From the NCBI GenBank assembly GCA_015075425.1, contig JABTUL010000002.1, forward strand, positions 62,001 through 126,000: a stretch of DNA of 64,000 nt, read 5' to 3'. The notes below the pieces were generated by a model that was not told the DNA's origin, made no database searches, and saw only the letters and a program-made list of their open reading frames with translations. Position 1 is the first letter of the stretch. Each line of letters opens with the position of its first letter. Below, one piece after another: positions 25,334-32,443 of the stretch. Source of the DNA: Spirochaetales bacterium. GTDB taxonomy: Bacteria; Spirochaetota; Leptospiria; Leptospirales; Leptonemataceae. Made by a program: the position numbers and the translations under genes.

Positions 25334-25952
25334 AGATGAAATCCTCGAGCAGACGTTGCGGGTCCAGACGCGAAAGGTCAGGGATTGATCCCCCGTCAAA
25401 AGCTACGGCCGGCACACCACTGAAATCGGTTACCGTGCGCATGTTGTCCGGGTTGAGCTCTCCGCAAAATACTACCGCCAGGACTCGCAGCCCCTCTCCT
25501 TTGAGCGTCCGTAGCGTAAGCAGGGAGTGATTGATCGTCCCGAGTCCAGACTGGGCGGAGAGTATCACCGGCAACTGACTCTCGCGCAAAAGGTCAAGCC
25601 AGGTGAACTGGCGATTGATGGGCACGAGAAGCCCGCCGGCCCCTTCGATGAGGAGACCTGGAGCACGCACGGCATCCATGAGCAGGGAAAACGAAATGAC
25701 CTCACCTTCAAGTTCCGCAGCGCGATGCGGGCTGAGCGCGGCCTTAAAGGCAAAAAGCGTGGCCTTGAAGAAGTCAGCGGGAAGGCCCGATAGTTCGCGC
25801 ACCGTGCGGCAATCATCGTCTCCATTTTCCGTGCCGGTTTGAATCGGCTTAAAGTAACAGAGCCCGGCCTTGCGAGCAAAGCGCTGCATGATGGCCGCTG
25901 CGGTAATCGTCTTGCCCACACCGGTGCCTGTGCCGCAAAGAAAAAAGGACAT
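25323..25952 (-). CDS. bioD: Dethiobiotin synthetase
   Basis: ATP-dependent carboxylation and ring closure of diaminopelargonate to dethiobiotin. P-loop 'CGTGTGVGKTITAAA' at the N-terminus, 'YFKPIQTGTENGDDD' (substrate-binding KP-QTG), 'LLIEGAGGLLVPIN' and 'PVILSAQSGLGTINHSLLT'. 209 residues. Its ATG (25950-25952) shares a base with the TGA of the upstream lipoprotein gene. bioA follows with overlap. bioF, bioC and bioB are not in the window. Confidence 0.93.
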   Translation of the reverse strand: MSFFLCGTGTGVGKTITAAAIMQRFARKAGLCYFKPIQTGTENGDDDCRTVRELSGLPADFFKATLFAFKAALSPHRAAELEGEVISFSLLMDAVRAPGLLIEGAGGLLVPINRQFTWLDLLRESQLPVILSAQSGLGTINHSLLTLRTLKGEGLRVLAVVFCGELNPDNMRTVTDFSGVPAVAFDGGSIPDLSRLDPQRLLEDFIYGN

Positions 25953-26800
25953 CAAAGCCGCAGAAAGGACGTGTAACCAAACATCAAATAGGTCTCCAGG
26001 CGATTGGACCAGCCGGCCAGGTAGCGGTCTTCCTGTCTTTCCGGCGGCGAATGATCCACCCGCCGCTTCAGAACCTTGCGCGCAGCAAAAACAAAATCGG
26101 TTAACGCCTGCGCTCCTCCCTCGCCGCGCATCTCCAGCAGGACCTGCTTGAGCCCCCAGCCATGGCCGCCATAGGATTCACTGTGATAGATCCCTTCGCC
26201 CTTAAAATTCACGTAGTCTGCCAGAGCGTAAATTCCGCCGGGAGCGGCGGATATCCGGCCAAACTGGCGCTGGATGTGGCTACTTTCCGCTGCGGTCGAT
26301 GAGCCAAGCATCAGCGGCAGGGCCGCATCGAGTCGGCGCAGAATGAATCGCGTCTGTAGATCTACCGTCTGTCTTAAAAAGGTTCGTAGTTCCTGCATGC
26401 GCGGCGATTCAAAATCCTGGTAAAAGTGCATGCGGTCGACCCATGGATTCTGACTGTCCTGCCTGAGCCAGGCAGGAACGGCGGCACCGGACCTTTGCGC
26501 AAAGGCAATAAAGGAAGGGAATGTTTCCTTGAACCGACGGGCAACACCGGCGGGGTACCAGATAAAATGGGCAATCCCCAGAGAGGCGAATTCCTCACGT
26601 GCATTCCAGCCGGTCAGTCCGCGAACATCACGCCGGCTTTCATTGTGCCAGATCATTTCCCCTATACGCCGGGCCTCATCAGCGGAAATGCGACCCGAAA
26701 GCGGGGCCAGACCGGCTGCCTTACCCCGATTCCCGCTCTGACAGCCCGCGCTAAGAGCGATGGAACAAAGGATAGTAGCGGTGATAAAGTTCTTCTTCAT
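25952..26800 (-). CDS. Conserved lipoprotein of unknown function in the bioDA operon
   Basis: 282 residues, signal peptide 'MKKNFITATILCSIALSAGC' with lipobox LSAGC. The mature part contains 'IGEMIWHNESRRDVRGLTGWNAREEFASLGIAHFIWYP', read in segments, and 'YHSESYGGHGWGLKQVL'. The 'HNE...GLTxWN' then 'SLGIxHFIWYP' pattern recalls an uncharacterised secreted family in other Gram-negative bacteria; a glutamate-centred glycosidase-like site is conceivable but not shown. It overlaps the preceding gene by 50 bp and bioD by TGATG, so it is cotranscribed. Confidence 0.75.
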   Translation of the reverse strand: MKKNFITATILCSIALSAGCQSGNRGKAAGLAPLSGRISADEARRIGEMIWHNESRRDVRGLTGWNAREEFASLGIAHFIWYPAGVARRFKETFPSFIAFAQRSGAAVPAWLRQDSQNPWVDRMHFYQDFESPRMQELRTFLRQTVDLQTRFILRRLDAALPLMLGSSTAAESSHIQRQFGRISAAPGGIYALADYVNFKGEGIYHSESYGGHGWGLKQVLLEMRGEGGAQALTDFVFAARKVLKRRVDHSPPERQEDRYLAGWSNRLETYLMFGYTSFLRL

Positions 26801-27569
26801 ATTGCTCCAGGGTAAGTCCGGTTGCTCTTTTCAGAGCCCCGGAAAAATTTTTTTCTTTCTCAAAAGATTTCAATACATGAATAAGTTTAGAAAAATCACC
26901 GCTGCGGCGCCCCAGGTAGTACACGGATAAGGCCGACTGTGCAAGCACATGAATACCGTGATCCGCAACCTGCCGGTCAAAGTCGGCTCGATGAAACAGG
27001 GAACCCAGGCTGCGCGGACGCCGGGCATCAAAAAGAGGCCCGTAATAGGACTCGAGAGTTTGCGGCTTCTCCGGATACAGGGCCGTCCAGGCAAGAACCA
27101 CAGCCAGACCTTCCACAAAATAGGCGGCACCCGGATCGGTGCCTGGACGGGAAAGGATTGCCTGGCGAGCATACTCTGTCAAAAAAAAAGCGGAACTCCA
27201 CGGCAAATCGGCCTGGCCCACAAGAGCTATGTAGGTCGTATCCCGCCGGTAGCTCCCCAGGCGCACGGCACGGTCTGCGTCTGCAGCAGAAAGCCGCAAA
27301 ACTTCCTCCAGGTAGGTTTGCATCTCCAGCCGATTGACCGTGAATATGATCCGACAACGTCGGTCCAGCGCACGATCTTCCAGAATCGTATTCAATCGAC
27401 GCATGGCAGAAAGAAAGGAAGCCCGGTCCTTGCCTACTGCCGGTTCATAAGCGGAAGAAAACAGGAAGTCACAGCCATCCACTGGCAGACGATAAAAAGC
27501 GAAGGGGGCCGGTTCCGCAGAAAGTCGGCCCAGGACAAGCCACACAAGGAATAAAGCCGCCAGTCGCAT
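26751..27569 (-). CDS. Exported degenerate gluzincin-like (peptidase MA-type) protein
   Basis: 272 residues with a cleavable-looking signal peptide 'MRLAALFLVWLVLGRLSAEP'. The layout follows zinc peptidases of the MA clan: a beta segment 'CRIIFTVNRLEMQTYL', then the position of the active helix and 'AAYFVEGLAVVLAW' (the Glu-containing third-ligand helix). The expected HExxH is instead 'TEYAR' (131-135), so both zinc histidines are missing and catalysis as a zinc protease is not expected. The gene at 28865 encodes a similar-sized protein with an intact HELSH and WLHEGLAYF. It could be a binding protein or peptidase-derived chaperone. Confidence 0.65.
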   Translation of the reverse strand: MRLAALFLVWLVLGRLSAEPAPFAFYRLPVDGCDFLFSSAYEPAVGKDRASFLSAMRRLNTILEDRALDRRCRIIFTVNRLEMQTYLEEVLRLSAADADRAVRLGSYRRDTTYIALVGQADLPWSSAFFLTEYARQAILSRPGTDPGAAYFVEGLAVVLAWTALYPEKPQTLESYYGPLFDARRPRSLGSLFHRADFDRQVADHGIHVLAQSALSVYYLGRRSGDFSKLIHVLKSFEKEKNFSGALKRATGLTLEQYEEELYHRYYPLFHRS

Positions 27570-27577
27570 TGGGCTTA

Positions 27578-28525
27578 TTATCGGTCAAGAATGCTGCCAA
27601 GCCAGGCTCTGGCCGCTGAAGAAAGATCCGCAGTCCGGAGGCGCCTTTCCTCAATGCCGAGAACGAGATTGCAGCCCTGGCCTGGCCGACCCAGAATCAA
27701 AAGCTGCATGGACTGCGTTGTAGCAAGGTCTTGATAAAAAAAGCGACCCACCGTCTGAAAACCAGGCACCGTAATATCCGCCGCCCGCTCCAGATTGCGC
27801 AAAAAACCGGAATGCTCCTTATGCCGCAAAAGCCGATTCCAGGCATCGGCATGGAAATCTCCGCAACCAAGAGTAAAAACCGGTGGCACCGTGGGATCGG
27901 AAGCACTGGCAGAAAGCCTCCCCAGCCGCACCTGCGGCCCGGCAAGCCACCCCGATGGACTTTTTAAGTCATCATGAAAAAAAAAATCATCGCTCTTTTC
28001 AAAGCGCAGAAGCAGTTCCTTCTGGTGGTACAGGCGAATCTCCTGACCGGAAAATGTCCAGTAAAGGGCAACGGACGGCTCCTCCCGGAAGGCGACCCAG
28101 TAGAGTCGCTCCTGAAGGTGCATGAGCAGGAAGGAGCCGTAGATAAACAAAAGACTGATGGTCCCAGTGGCTACAGCACGGAAGACATAACGCGGAGCAA
28201 AAAAGAAAAGGAGCAGAAGCAGCGGCAGAATCAAAAGAGCCATAAGGAAGGGCAGAGTGCCCGCAGGAAAAAAAAGAAGGAGTAAAGCCGCGCCCGGCAG
28301 GGAAATGACAAGTAAAAAGCGGAGCCGGACCGCCGGCAAGTTTAGCAGGTAGGGCCAGATCCCGAAAATCAAAACTGTGTTGATAAAAAATGGAAAGAGA
28401 AGAAACAAAAAGCGGTAAGGAAGGCTCCAGTGGTCCATCCGCAGATACAGGCCGGAAAATACCAGAGTCAGCGCTATGATGGATAGAATCCATTGTTCCG
28501 CATTTTTTTTCTTGCTGGCTGCCAT
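27578..28525 (-). CDS. Uncharacterised membrane protein with C-terminal soluble domain
   Basis: 315 residues. About five hydrophobic helices in the N-terminal half (15-150), rich in Leu/Phe, followed by a soluble domain of about 150 residues ('YWTFSGQEIRLYHQKELLLRFE' and 'VFTLGCGDFHADAWNRLLRHKE', read as segments). No family is recognised. First gene of the minus-strand operon that ends in bioDA, 8 bp before the degenerate peptidase gene. It is divergent from the STAS gene, with start codons only about 23 bp apart. Confidence 0.72.
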   Translation of the reverse strand: MAASKKKNAEQWILSIIALTLVFSGLYLRMDHWSLPYRFLFLLFPFFINTVLIFGIWPYLLNLPAVRLRFLLVISLPGAALLLLFFPAGTLPFLMALLILPLLLLLFFFAPRYVFRAVATGTISLLFIYGSFLLMHLQERLYWVAFREEPSVALYWTFSGQEIRLYHQKELLLRFEKSDDFFFHDDLKSPSGWLAGPQVRLGRLSASASDPTVPPVFTLGCGDFHADAWNRLLRHKEHSGFLRNLERAADITVPGFQTVGRFFYQDLATTQSMQLLILGRPGQGCNLVLGIEERRLRTADLSSAARAWLGSILDR

Positions 28526-28548
28526 TTGTGAAAGAAGGTGCTGTAGTG

Positions 28549-28863
28549 ATGGTTGAAATTGAAAAGCAGGGTCCGGTCCTGCGTGTCAACATCCTTCACA
28601 CGCGAATCGACGGGGATGCCCTGCTCCTCGGCAGAATCCAGGAGGCCTGTCCGGATGGGGCGGATTTGCAGCAAATCGAATTCGACTTCAAGCATGTGGA
28701 ATACATCAATTCCCTGGGCATCACGGATCTGGTAAACGTTCATCGAGCCTTCAATGAAGGGCACCGGGAAGTGACCTTAAGACTCATCAATGTCAACCGT
28801 AAGGTGAACGCTATCCTTGAACTGGTGGATTTAAGTAAGATCGCAGAAATCACGCTGGCATGA
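28549..28863 (+). CDS. STAS-domain anti-anti-sigma factor-like protein
   Basis: 104 residues, single STAS domain (SpoIIAA/RsbV type). The phosphorylatable serine is in 'YINSLGITDLVNVHRAF', matching the conserved D/N-S-x-G motif. N-terminal strands 'GPVLRVNILHTRIDGDAL' and the C-terminal 'VNRKVNAILELVDLSKIAEI' fit. I start at ATG 28549 with AAGAAGG upstream; the frame is also open from GTG 28528. It ends 1 bp before the metallopeptidase gene. The SpoIIE-type phosphatase at 17305 is a candidate partner (inference). Confidence 0.87.
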   Translation: MVEIEKQGPVLRVNILHTRIDGDALLLGRIQEACPDGADLQQIEFDFKHVEYINSLGITDLVNVHRAFNEGHREVTLRLINVNRKVNAILELVDLSKIAEITLA

Positions 28864-28864
28864 A

Positions 28865-29629
28865 ATGAAAATCGGCATCCTTCTCCTTGGACTGGGACTG
28901 GCTTGCGCAAGTAGCCCCACAGTCCGCCCGGCCAGCCTGTACCGGCCCTGCCCTGTAGAAAACGACTTTGCTTTATTCCGCACCCATGATCTGGACGAGT
29001 CCGCCTGCACCCGGGGGCTGCTGGTCGCCCGGCAGGCCATCCATGAACTGGGAGGCCTGCTGGGTTCTCCATCAGGACCGGTTCGCATTTTCCTTTATGC
29101 CAGCCAGCAAGCTTACAATGAGCGGCGCCTCGTTCCCATTGAATCCCTGGCAGATTACAATATCAACACCAATGAGATCCACATAGCCATGAATGCCGAT
29201 CTCATCTTCTGGAAACACGAACTCAGTCATGCCCTGCTGGAAATGCGCATGCCCGGCGCACCATTCTGGTTGCATGAAGGCCTGGCCTACTTTGCCCAGC
29301 ACCAGAACTTTAGCCGCCAGGTCAACTGCCAAAAGACCACTGTTGCCAGCCTGCCTGGCCACCTTCAGTCTTACCTGCCAAGAATAGCCCGGCAAACTCA
29401 TCTGCCCGCACGGGTGAACCTGAACTTGAAATCCTCGCGGGAAGATTTTCTCACCGGAACAGTGGATAGTATATTCTATGTATTTTACCTGTGGCACCGC
29501 CGGGCCTTGCAGGCAACCCTTGAAGAAGGAGTGCCGCGACGCCCGGCGGCGGAATTCTACCAGCCGGATGCCAGCTACAGACCCTGGCTTCAAAGCGCCT
29601 ACCCGGCACAGTTACTTCCGGGCTGCTAA
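28865..29629 (+). CDS. Zinc metallopeptidase-like lipoprotein (HELSH)
   Basis: 254 residues, lipoprotein signal peptide 'MKIGILLLGLGLAC' (lipobox GLAC). The catalytic helix is 'FWKHELSHALLEMR' (His118, Glu119, His122) and the third-ligand helix is 'PFWLHEGLAYFAQH' (Glu138), the HExxH...EGxA arrangement of gluzincins of the peptidase-MA type. A strand 'RIFLYASQQAYNERR' precedes them. Probably anchored in the envelope with an unknown target. It resembles the degenerate protein at 26751-27569 in size and layout, and the two flank the divergent STAS promoter region. Confidence 0.8.
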   Translation: MKIGILLLGLGLACASSPTVRPASLYRPCPVENDFALFRTHDLDESACTRGLLVARQAIHELGGLLGSPSGPVRIFLYASQQAYNERRLVPIESLADYNINTNEIHIAMNADLIFWKHELSHALLEMRMPGAPFWLHEGLAYFAQHQNFSRQVNCQKTTVASLPGHLQSYLPRIARQTHLPARVNLNLKSSREDFLTGTVDSIFYVFYLWHRRALQATLEEGVPRRPAAEFYQPDASYRPWLQSAYPAQLLPGC

Positions 29630-29682
29630 ACCCGGATTATTCATGAAAGTGTATGGAGAAAGTACAGGTTCAAAGAAAAACC

Positions 29683-29714
29683 GCCCCGCATTCGAGGACG
29701 TCCGTATGCGGGGC
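29683..29714 (+). promoter_or_regulatory. Stable hairpin in the leader of the cobalamin-binding protein gene
   Basis: GCCCCGCAT (29683-29691) pairs perfectly with ATGCGGGGC (29706-29714), nine pairs, enclosing a 14-nt loop with the palindrome GGACGTCC. It is followed directly by AGGGGTAAGG (the ribosome-binding site) and the ATG at 29730. No T run follows, so it is not a normal terminator. It is too short to be a classical cobalamin riboswitch. Confidence 0.45.
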
Positions 29715-29729
29715 CAGGGGTAAGGCCGC

Positions 29730-30545
29730 ATGCTGCGACCCACTGGTTTCACGGATCATCCGGGGCTGTTGATGTATCCCTCGCGAATCGTCTGCCTTAC
29801 GGAAGAATCTACCGAGCTCCTCTATCTTCTGGGGGAGGAAGAGCGCATAGTCGGCATCAGTGCTTACACCGTGCGACCTCCCCAGGCCCCGGAAGAGAAA
29901 CCTGTGGTTTCCGCTTTTATTCATGGAAGCATCCGCAAAATCCTGGCACTGAAACCTGATCTGGTGATCGGATTTTCTGACATTCAGGCCGATCTTGCCA
30001 GGGACCTCATCCGGGCCGGTCTCGAGGTCTGGATCACCAACCAGCGCAGCCTGCAAGAAATCTTCCAGTCCATGTTTCGACTCGGTTGTCTGGTAGGTCA
30101 GAAAAAAAGAGCTCACCAGCTTATCTCAGAGTGGCAGGAAAAACTGGAGCGGATTCGCAGTGATTGCGGACCATCACGACCCCGCGTTTTTTTTCAGGAG
30201 TGGGACGAGCCCATCATCAGCGGCATTCGCTGGGTCAGCGAACTCATCGAAATTGCTGGGGGAGACGATATTTTTCCGGAAAGCAGAGATAAGGCCATGG
30301 CCCGCGACCGGATCCGGAGTAAGGAAGAAATCATCGAGCGTGATCCGGAAATCATCCTGGGTTCCTGGTGCGGCAAACCCATGGATAGGGAGTGGGTTCA
30401 AAGGACGCTCCAGTACACAACCGCTGTGCAGAAGGATCGCATTTTTGAAGTCGATCCATCCATCATTTTACAACCAGGCCCGGCACTGTTCCAGGATGGA
30501 GTCGATGAACTGACCCGGATTATCCAGGGACGGAGAACAAATTGA
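29730..30545 (+). CDS. BtuF-like cobalamin/metal-chelate-binding protein without signal peptide
   Basis: 271 residues, type III periplasmic-binding-protein fold of the BtuF group: 'SRIVCLTEESTELLYLLGEEERIVGIS', 'KILALKPDLVIGFSDIQADLA', 'PRVFFQEWDEPIISGIRWVSELIEIAGG' and 'ERDPEIILGSW'. These match the group of 'cobalamin-binding proteins' often encoded alone. No signal peptide is visible at ATG 29730 or at the alternative ATG 29772, so it may act in the cytoplasm or lack its usual role in uptake. AGGGGTAAGG supports ATG 29730. No btuC or btuD is nearby. Confidence 0.8.
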   Translation: MLRPTGFTDHPGLLMYPSRIVCLTEESTELLYLLGEEERIVGISAYTVRPPQAPEEKPVVSAFIHGSIRKILALKPDLVIGFSDIQADLARDLIRAGLEVWITNQRSLQEIFQSMFRLGCLVGQKKRAHQLISEWQEKLERIRSDCGPSRPRVFFQEWDEPIISGIRWVSELIEIAGGDDIFPESRDKAMARDRIRSKEEIIERDPEIILGSWCGKPMDREWVQRTLQYTTAVQKDRIFEVDPSIILQPGPALFQDGVDELTRIIQGRRTN

Positions 30546-31064
30546 ATCCGGTGCTCTCTGCCAGAATTCAGGCAGAAGAAAGATAGCATCAGGCCGATAG
30601 CGTTTATCCGTTTATCCGTTCAACTCGGACAGAAACTCCTCCGCAACCAAATCAAGGCCGGGGCATTACACTCAATCGCGCCCACACATGGGCCTTGCTG
30701 GCCAGACACCCCTTGGCCGCCCCATATTCTCGCGGCGCTTTTCCGGCACATCCGTGATGCCGGAAAAGTGGAAAAGTGGCCTCCACATCCACATCAGATC
30801 GGCGCCGCTACTCTCATCCCGGCTGCGGCTAACTTTCGGTTCGCCGTCGCCAGGCGAATCAATCCGCCCCTTGCGCCCGGCTACATGCTTCAGTGGTAAT
30901 TGCTTGTGCAACGGATCGGACGTAACCTGGTGCGATTTAGCCCGTTAGGAAATTTGATCCGGGCATTTATATTGGAACCCGAAACTGTTGCTCTGCTTGC
31001 AGAAGCATGCGTGGGAAAGTCACATTTGAAACGATGCCCTGCACAGCTTAAAAGGGTTAAGTGT
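30546..31064. other. Gene-poor stretch at the island boundary
   Basis: 519 bp with no convincing gene. It holds a short tandem repeat of GTTTATCC (about 30601-30619), a 10-bp perfect inverted repeat TTTTCCGGCA/TGCCGGAAAA (30739-30748 and 30758-30767), and a second repeat TTCGCC/GGCGAA near 30839-30857. Open frames on both strands (for example 30688-30948 plus, 30672-30911 minus) have composition unlike the flanking genes. It borders the IS110 fragment and is probably mobile-element debris. Confidence 0.45.
30739..30767. repeat. Perfect 10-bp inverted repeat with 9-nt spacer
   Basis: TTTTCCGGCA (30739-30748) and TGCCGGAAAA (30758-30767). Not followed by a T run on the plus strand. Possible transposon end, recombination site or transcription-factor operator. 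Confidence 0.6.
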
Positions 31065-31440
31065 ATGAAGATGGAGATGGAGATGGAGATGGTTTTAAAG
31101 AGATGCTGCGGACTTGATGTACACAAGAAGTCGATCAGTGCGTGTATCAGGGTATCAGGATTCTGGATGAGCATGGTGAATTGGCAAAGAAAACAAAAAG
31201 TTCGGAACCATGACAGCTGAACTATTGAGTATGGCTGACTGGCTGGCCAGCTATGGAGTGACGCATGTCGCCATGGAGTCAACGGGAGTATACTGGAAGC
31301 CGATCTGGAATATTCTGGAAGGGCAATTTGAATTGCTGCTGGTAAATCCGAGCGACATCAAGCGGGTTCCCGGACGAAAGACTGAAATCAGAGATTGCGA
31401 GTGGATCAGCGAACTTCTCCAGCATGGATTTCTGGTATAA
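31065..31440 (+). pseudogene. IS110-family transposase, N-terminal fragment with two frame lesions
   Basis: The N-terminal DEDD domain of an IS110 transposase is recognisable: 'KRCCGLDVHKKSISACIR', then in shifted frames 'ILDEHGELAKKTK' and 'MTAELLSMADWLASYGVTHVAMESTGVYWKPIW', 'LLLVNPSDIKRVPGRKTEIRDCEWISELLQHG'. The first lesion is a perfect 8-bp tandem duplication (GTATCAGG at 31144-31151 and 31152-31159); the second looks like loss of one A in the A-run near 31195-31199. The frame stops at 31440 just after the 'LLQHG' motif. The central part is missing; the C-terminus appears about 1 kb downstream. Confidence 0.85.
31067..31092 (+). repeat. Short GAGATG-type hexanucleotide repeat
   Basis: Consecutive ATGGAG units at the 5' end of the IS110 fragment encode Met-Glu-Met-Glu-Met-Glu. 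It is a slippage-prone microsatellite. The native IS110 transposase start probably lies at the last Met, before 'VLKRCCGLDVHK'. Confidence 0.6.
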
Positions 31441-31489
31441 AAGCCCCGGATTGCAAGCCCCTTAAAATTTTGCCCGCGAATGCCGCTCA

Positions 31490-31663
31490 TCATTTCGTGA
31501 TCTGCAAAACCGTAGCGGCCGGCAGTAGCCGGGCATAGACCTGACGGATATCAGACTTGACACGTTCGGCCACTTCCTTATCGGGTACGCCATCGCTGGG
31601 CTTGATGCCAGCCGCATCCTTAATAAGACAGGACGTGCAGAGCACTCCTGCCAGTCGAATCAA
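31490..31663 (-). CDS. Possible small lipoprotein (57 residues, TTG start)
   Basis: The minus-strand frame reads 'MIRLAGVLCTSCLIKDAAGIKPSDG' and 'EVAERVKSDIRQVYARLLPAATVLQITK' before a stop at 31490. 'RLAGVLCTSC' resembles a short lipoprotein signal. No ATG is available: an in-frame stop lies just upstream, so TTG 31663 is the likeliest start, or the N-terminus has been lost. It follows the next listed lipoprotein gene closely on the same strand. Confidence 0.35.
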   Translation of the reverse strand: MIRLAGVLCTSCLIKDAAGIKPSDGVPDKEVAERVKSDIRQVYARLLPAATVLQITK

Positions 31664-31693
31664 AGTTACAAGTTTCGTCTTTTCCGCTTTTGG

Positions 31694-32002
31694 TTACATT
31701 TTTGTATTTATCGCGGGCCAGTCGGCATCAGGGGCCTCCTTGCATTGACGTACTTTTTCCAGGCCGATGGCACAGCTGAGAATTATCAAATCCAGCACGG
31801 TTCGTGCCGATTCTTTCTCGCTCAGAGCGACGCCAGCAATAAACTTAGCCTCTACCTGCCTCAATCGCGGATGTTGTTGCATGCACATATACATTTGGTT
31901 CTCAAGATTTCTTAAACATATCTGCTCGTTTGTCGTAAATACGCAGCTAATACTTAAAATACATAAAGCGACTGAAAGAATGCTTATCCAATGCCTCTTC
32001 AT
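31694..32002 (-). CDS. Small lipoprotein in the mobile island
   Basis: 102 residues with a clean lipoprotein signal peptide 'MKRHWISILSVALCILSISC' (lipobox SISC). The mature part is 'VFTTNEQICLRNLENQMYM' followed by helical sequence ending 'LEKVRQCKEAPDADWPAINTKM'; three more cysteines. AGAGGAG lies about 14 nt upstream of the ATG. The local sequence is noticeably AT-richer than the genome-like flanks, consistent with acquired DNA. No known family. Confidence 0.65.
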   Translation of the reverse strand: MKRHWISILSVALCILSISCVFTTNEQICLRNLENQMYMCMQQHPRLRQVEAKFIAGVALSEKESARTVLDLIILSCAIGLEKVRQCKEAPDADWPAINTKM

Positions 32003-32220
32003 AATGATATATTTACTCCTCTGGGTACAGAGAAAGGTTTCCAGTCCGATTTAAAAAAGATTTAAAATGCCGTTGAACCACATGATTGAAATAAAAAAAC
32101 TGAAGCAAAAGCCATGGGTCCACGTTAAATATTTGCACGTAATGTGTTGTCTGATGCATAAATTTTTTGTGGCGGACCCTCCCCCCGGCGTCAGCGGAAG
32201 TTGTCGCCTATAAATATTTT
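32003..32220. other. Non-coding stretch including a likely IS3 end
   Basis: AT-rich from about 32050 to 32165, then 'GGCGACAACTTCCGC' on the minus strand (complement near 32193-32212) just beyond the IS3 transposase stop. This resembles the terminal repeat commonly following IS3-family orfB genes. The partner repeat was not found. Confidence 0.35.
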
Positions 32221-32443
32221 TTAGAATCTTCTCTCAAGCTGCTTTCTCCTGTCGATCACTTTTTTCTTTCTCGGATTGAGAATCACTTCTTCTGGGCGAT
32301 CCCACTTTCTGGTGCGGCCTGACCATCGTTGCGGATGCCGCTCCCGAGCTTTCGCGTATGTCTCCCGCCGCATCTTCAGGATGTTGATGTCTTCACCGAG
32401 GCGCCGTTGAAGCGGAGTGACGAAGCCGATCCCGGAGTAGATT
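32221..32443 (-). pseudogene. IS3-family transposase (OrfB) C-terminal remnant
   Basis: Minus-strand translation contains 'RIYSGIGFVTPLQRR', 'RRETYAKARERHPQRWSGRTRKWDR' and 'EEVILNPRKKK', the standard C-terminal end of IS3-family integrase-type transposases (HSGIRFVTP...ARERHPERWSG-TR-W...LNP). The catalytic DDE core is absent. The upstream junction with the IS110 fragment is at about 32443. Confidence 0.75.

Noticed and set aside
29683-29730. Cobalamin riboswitch before the BtuF-like gene
   Set aside because: The leader is too short and only a fragment resembling CCCCGCA is present; the B12 box and the required multi-stem scaffold are missing.
30672-30948. Overlapping open frames on both strands (30688-30948 plus, 30672-30911 minus)
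   Set aside because: Amino-acid composition and lack of any recognisable motif suggest non-coding repeat-like DNA; neither has a convincing ribosome-binding site.
30820-30950. Possible integron attC site: CTAAC near 30828 and GTTAGG near 30944, about 118 bp apart
   Set aside because: Only the outer five bases are complementary, the R-box consensus is imperfect at both ends, the inner L boxes do not pair, and no integron integrase or cassette array is present.
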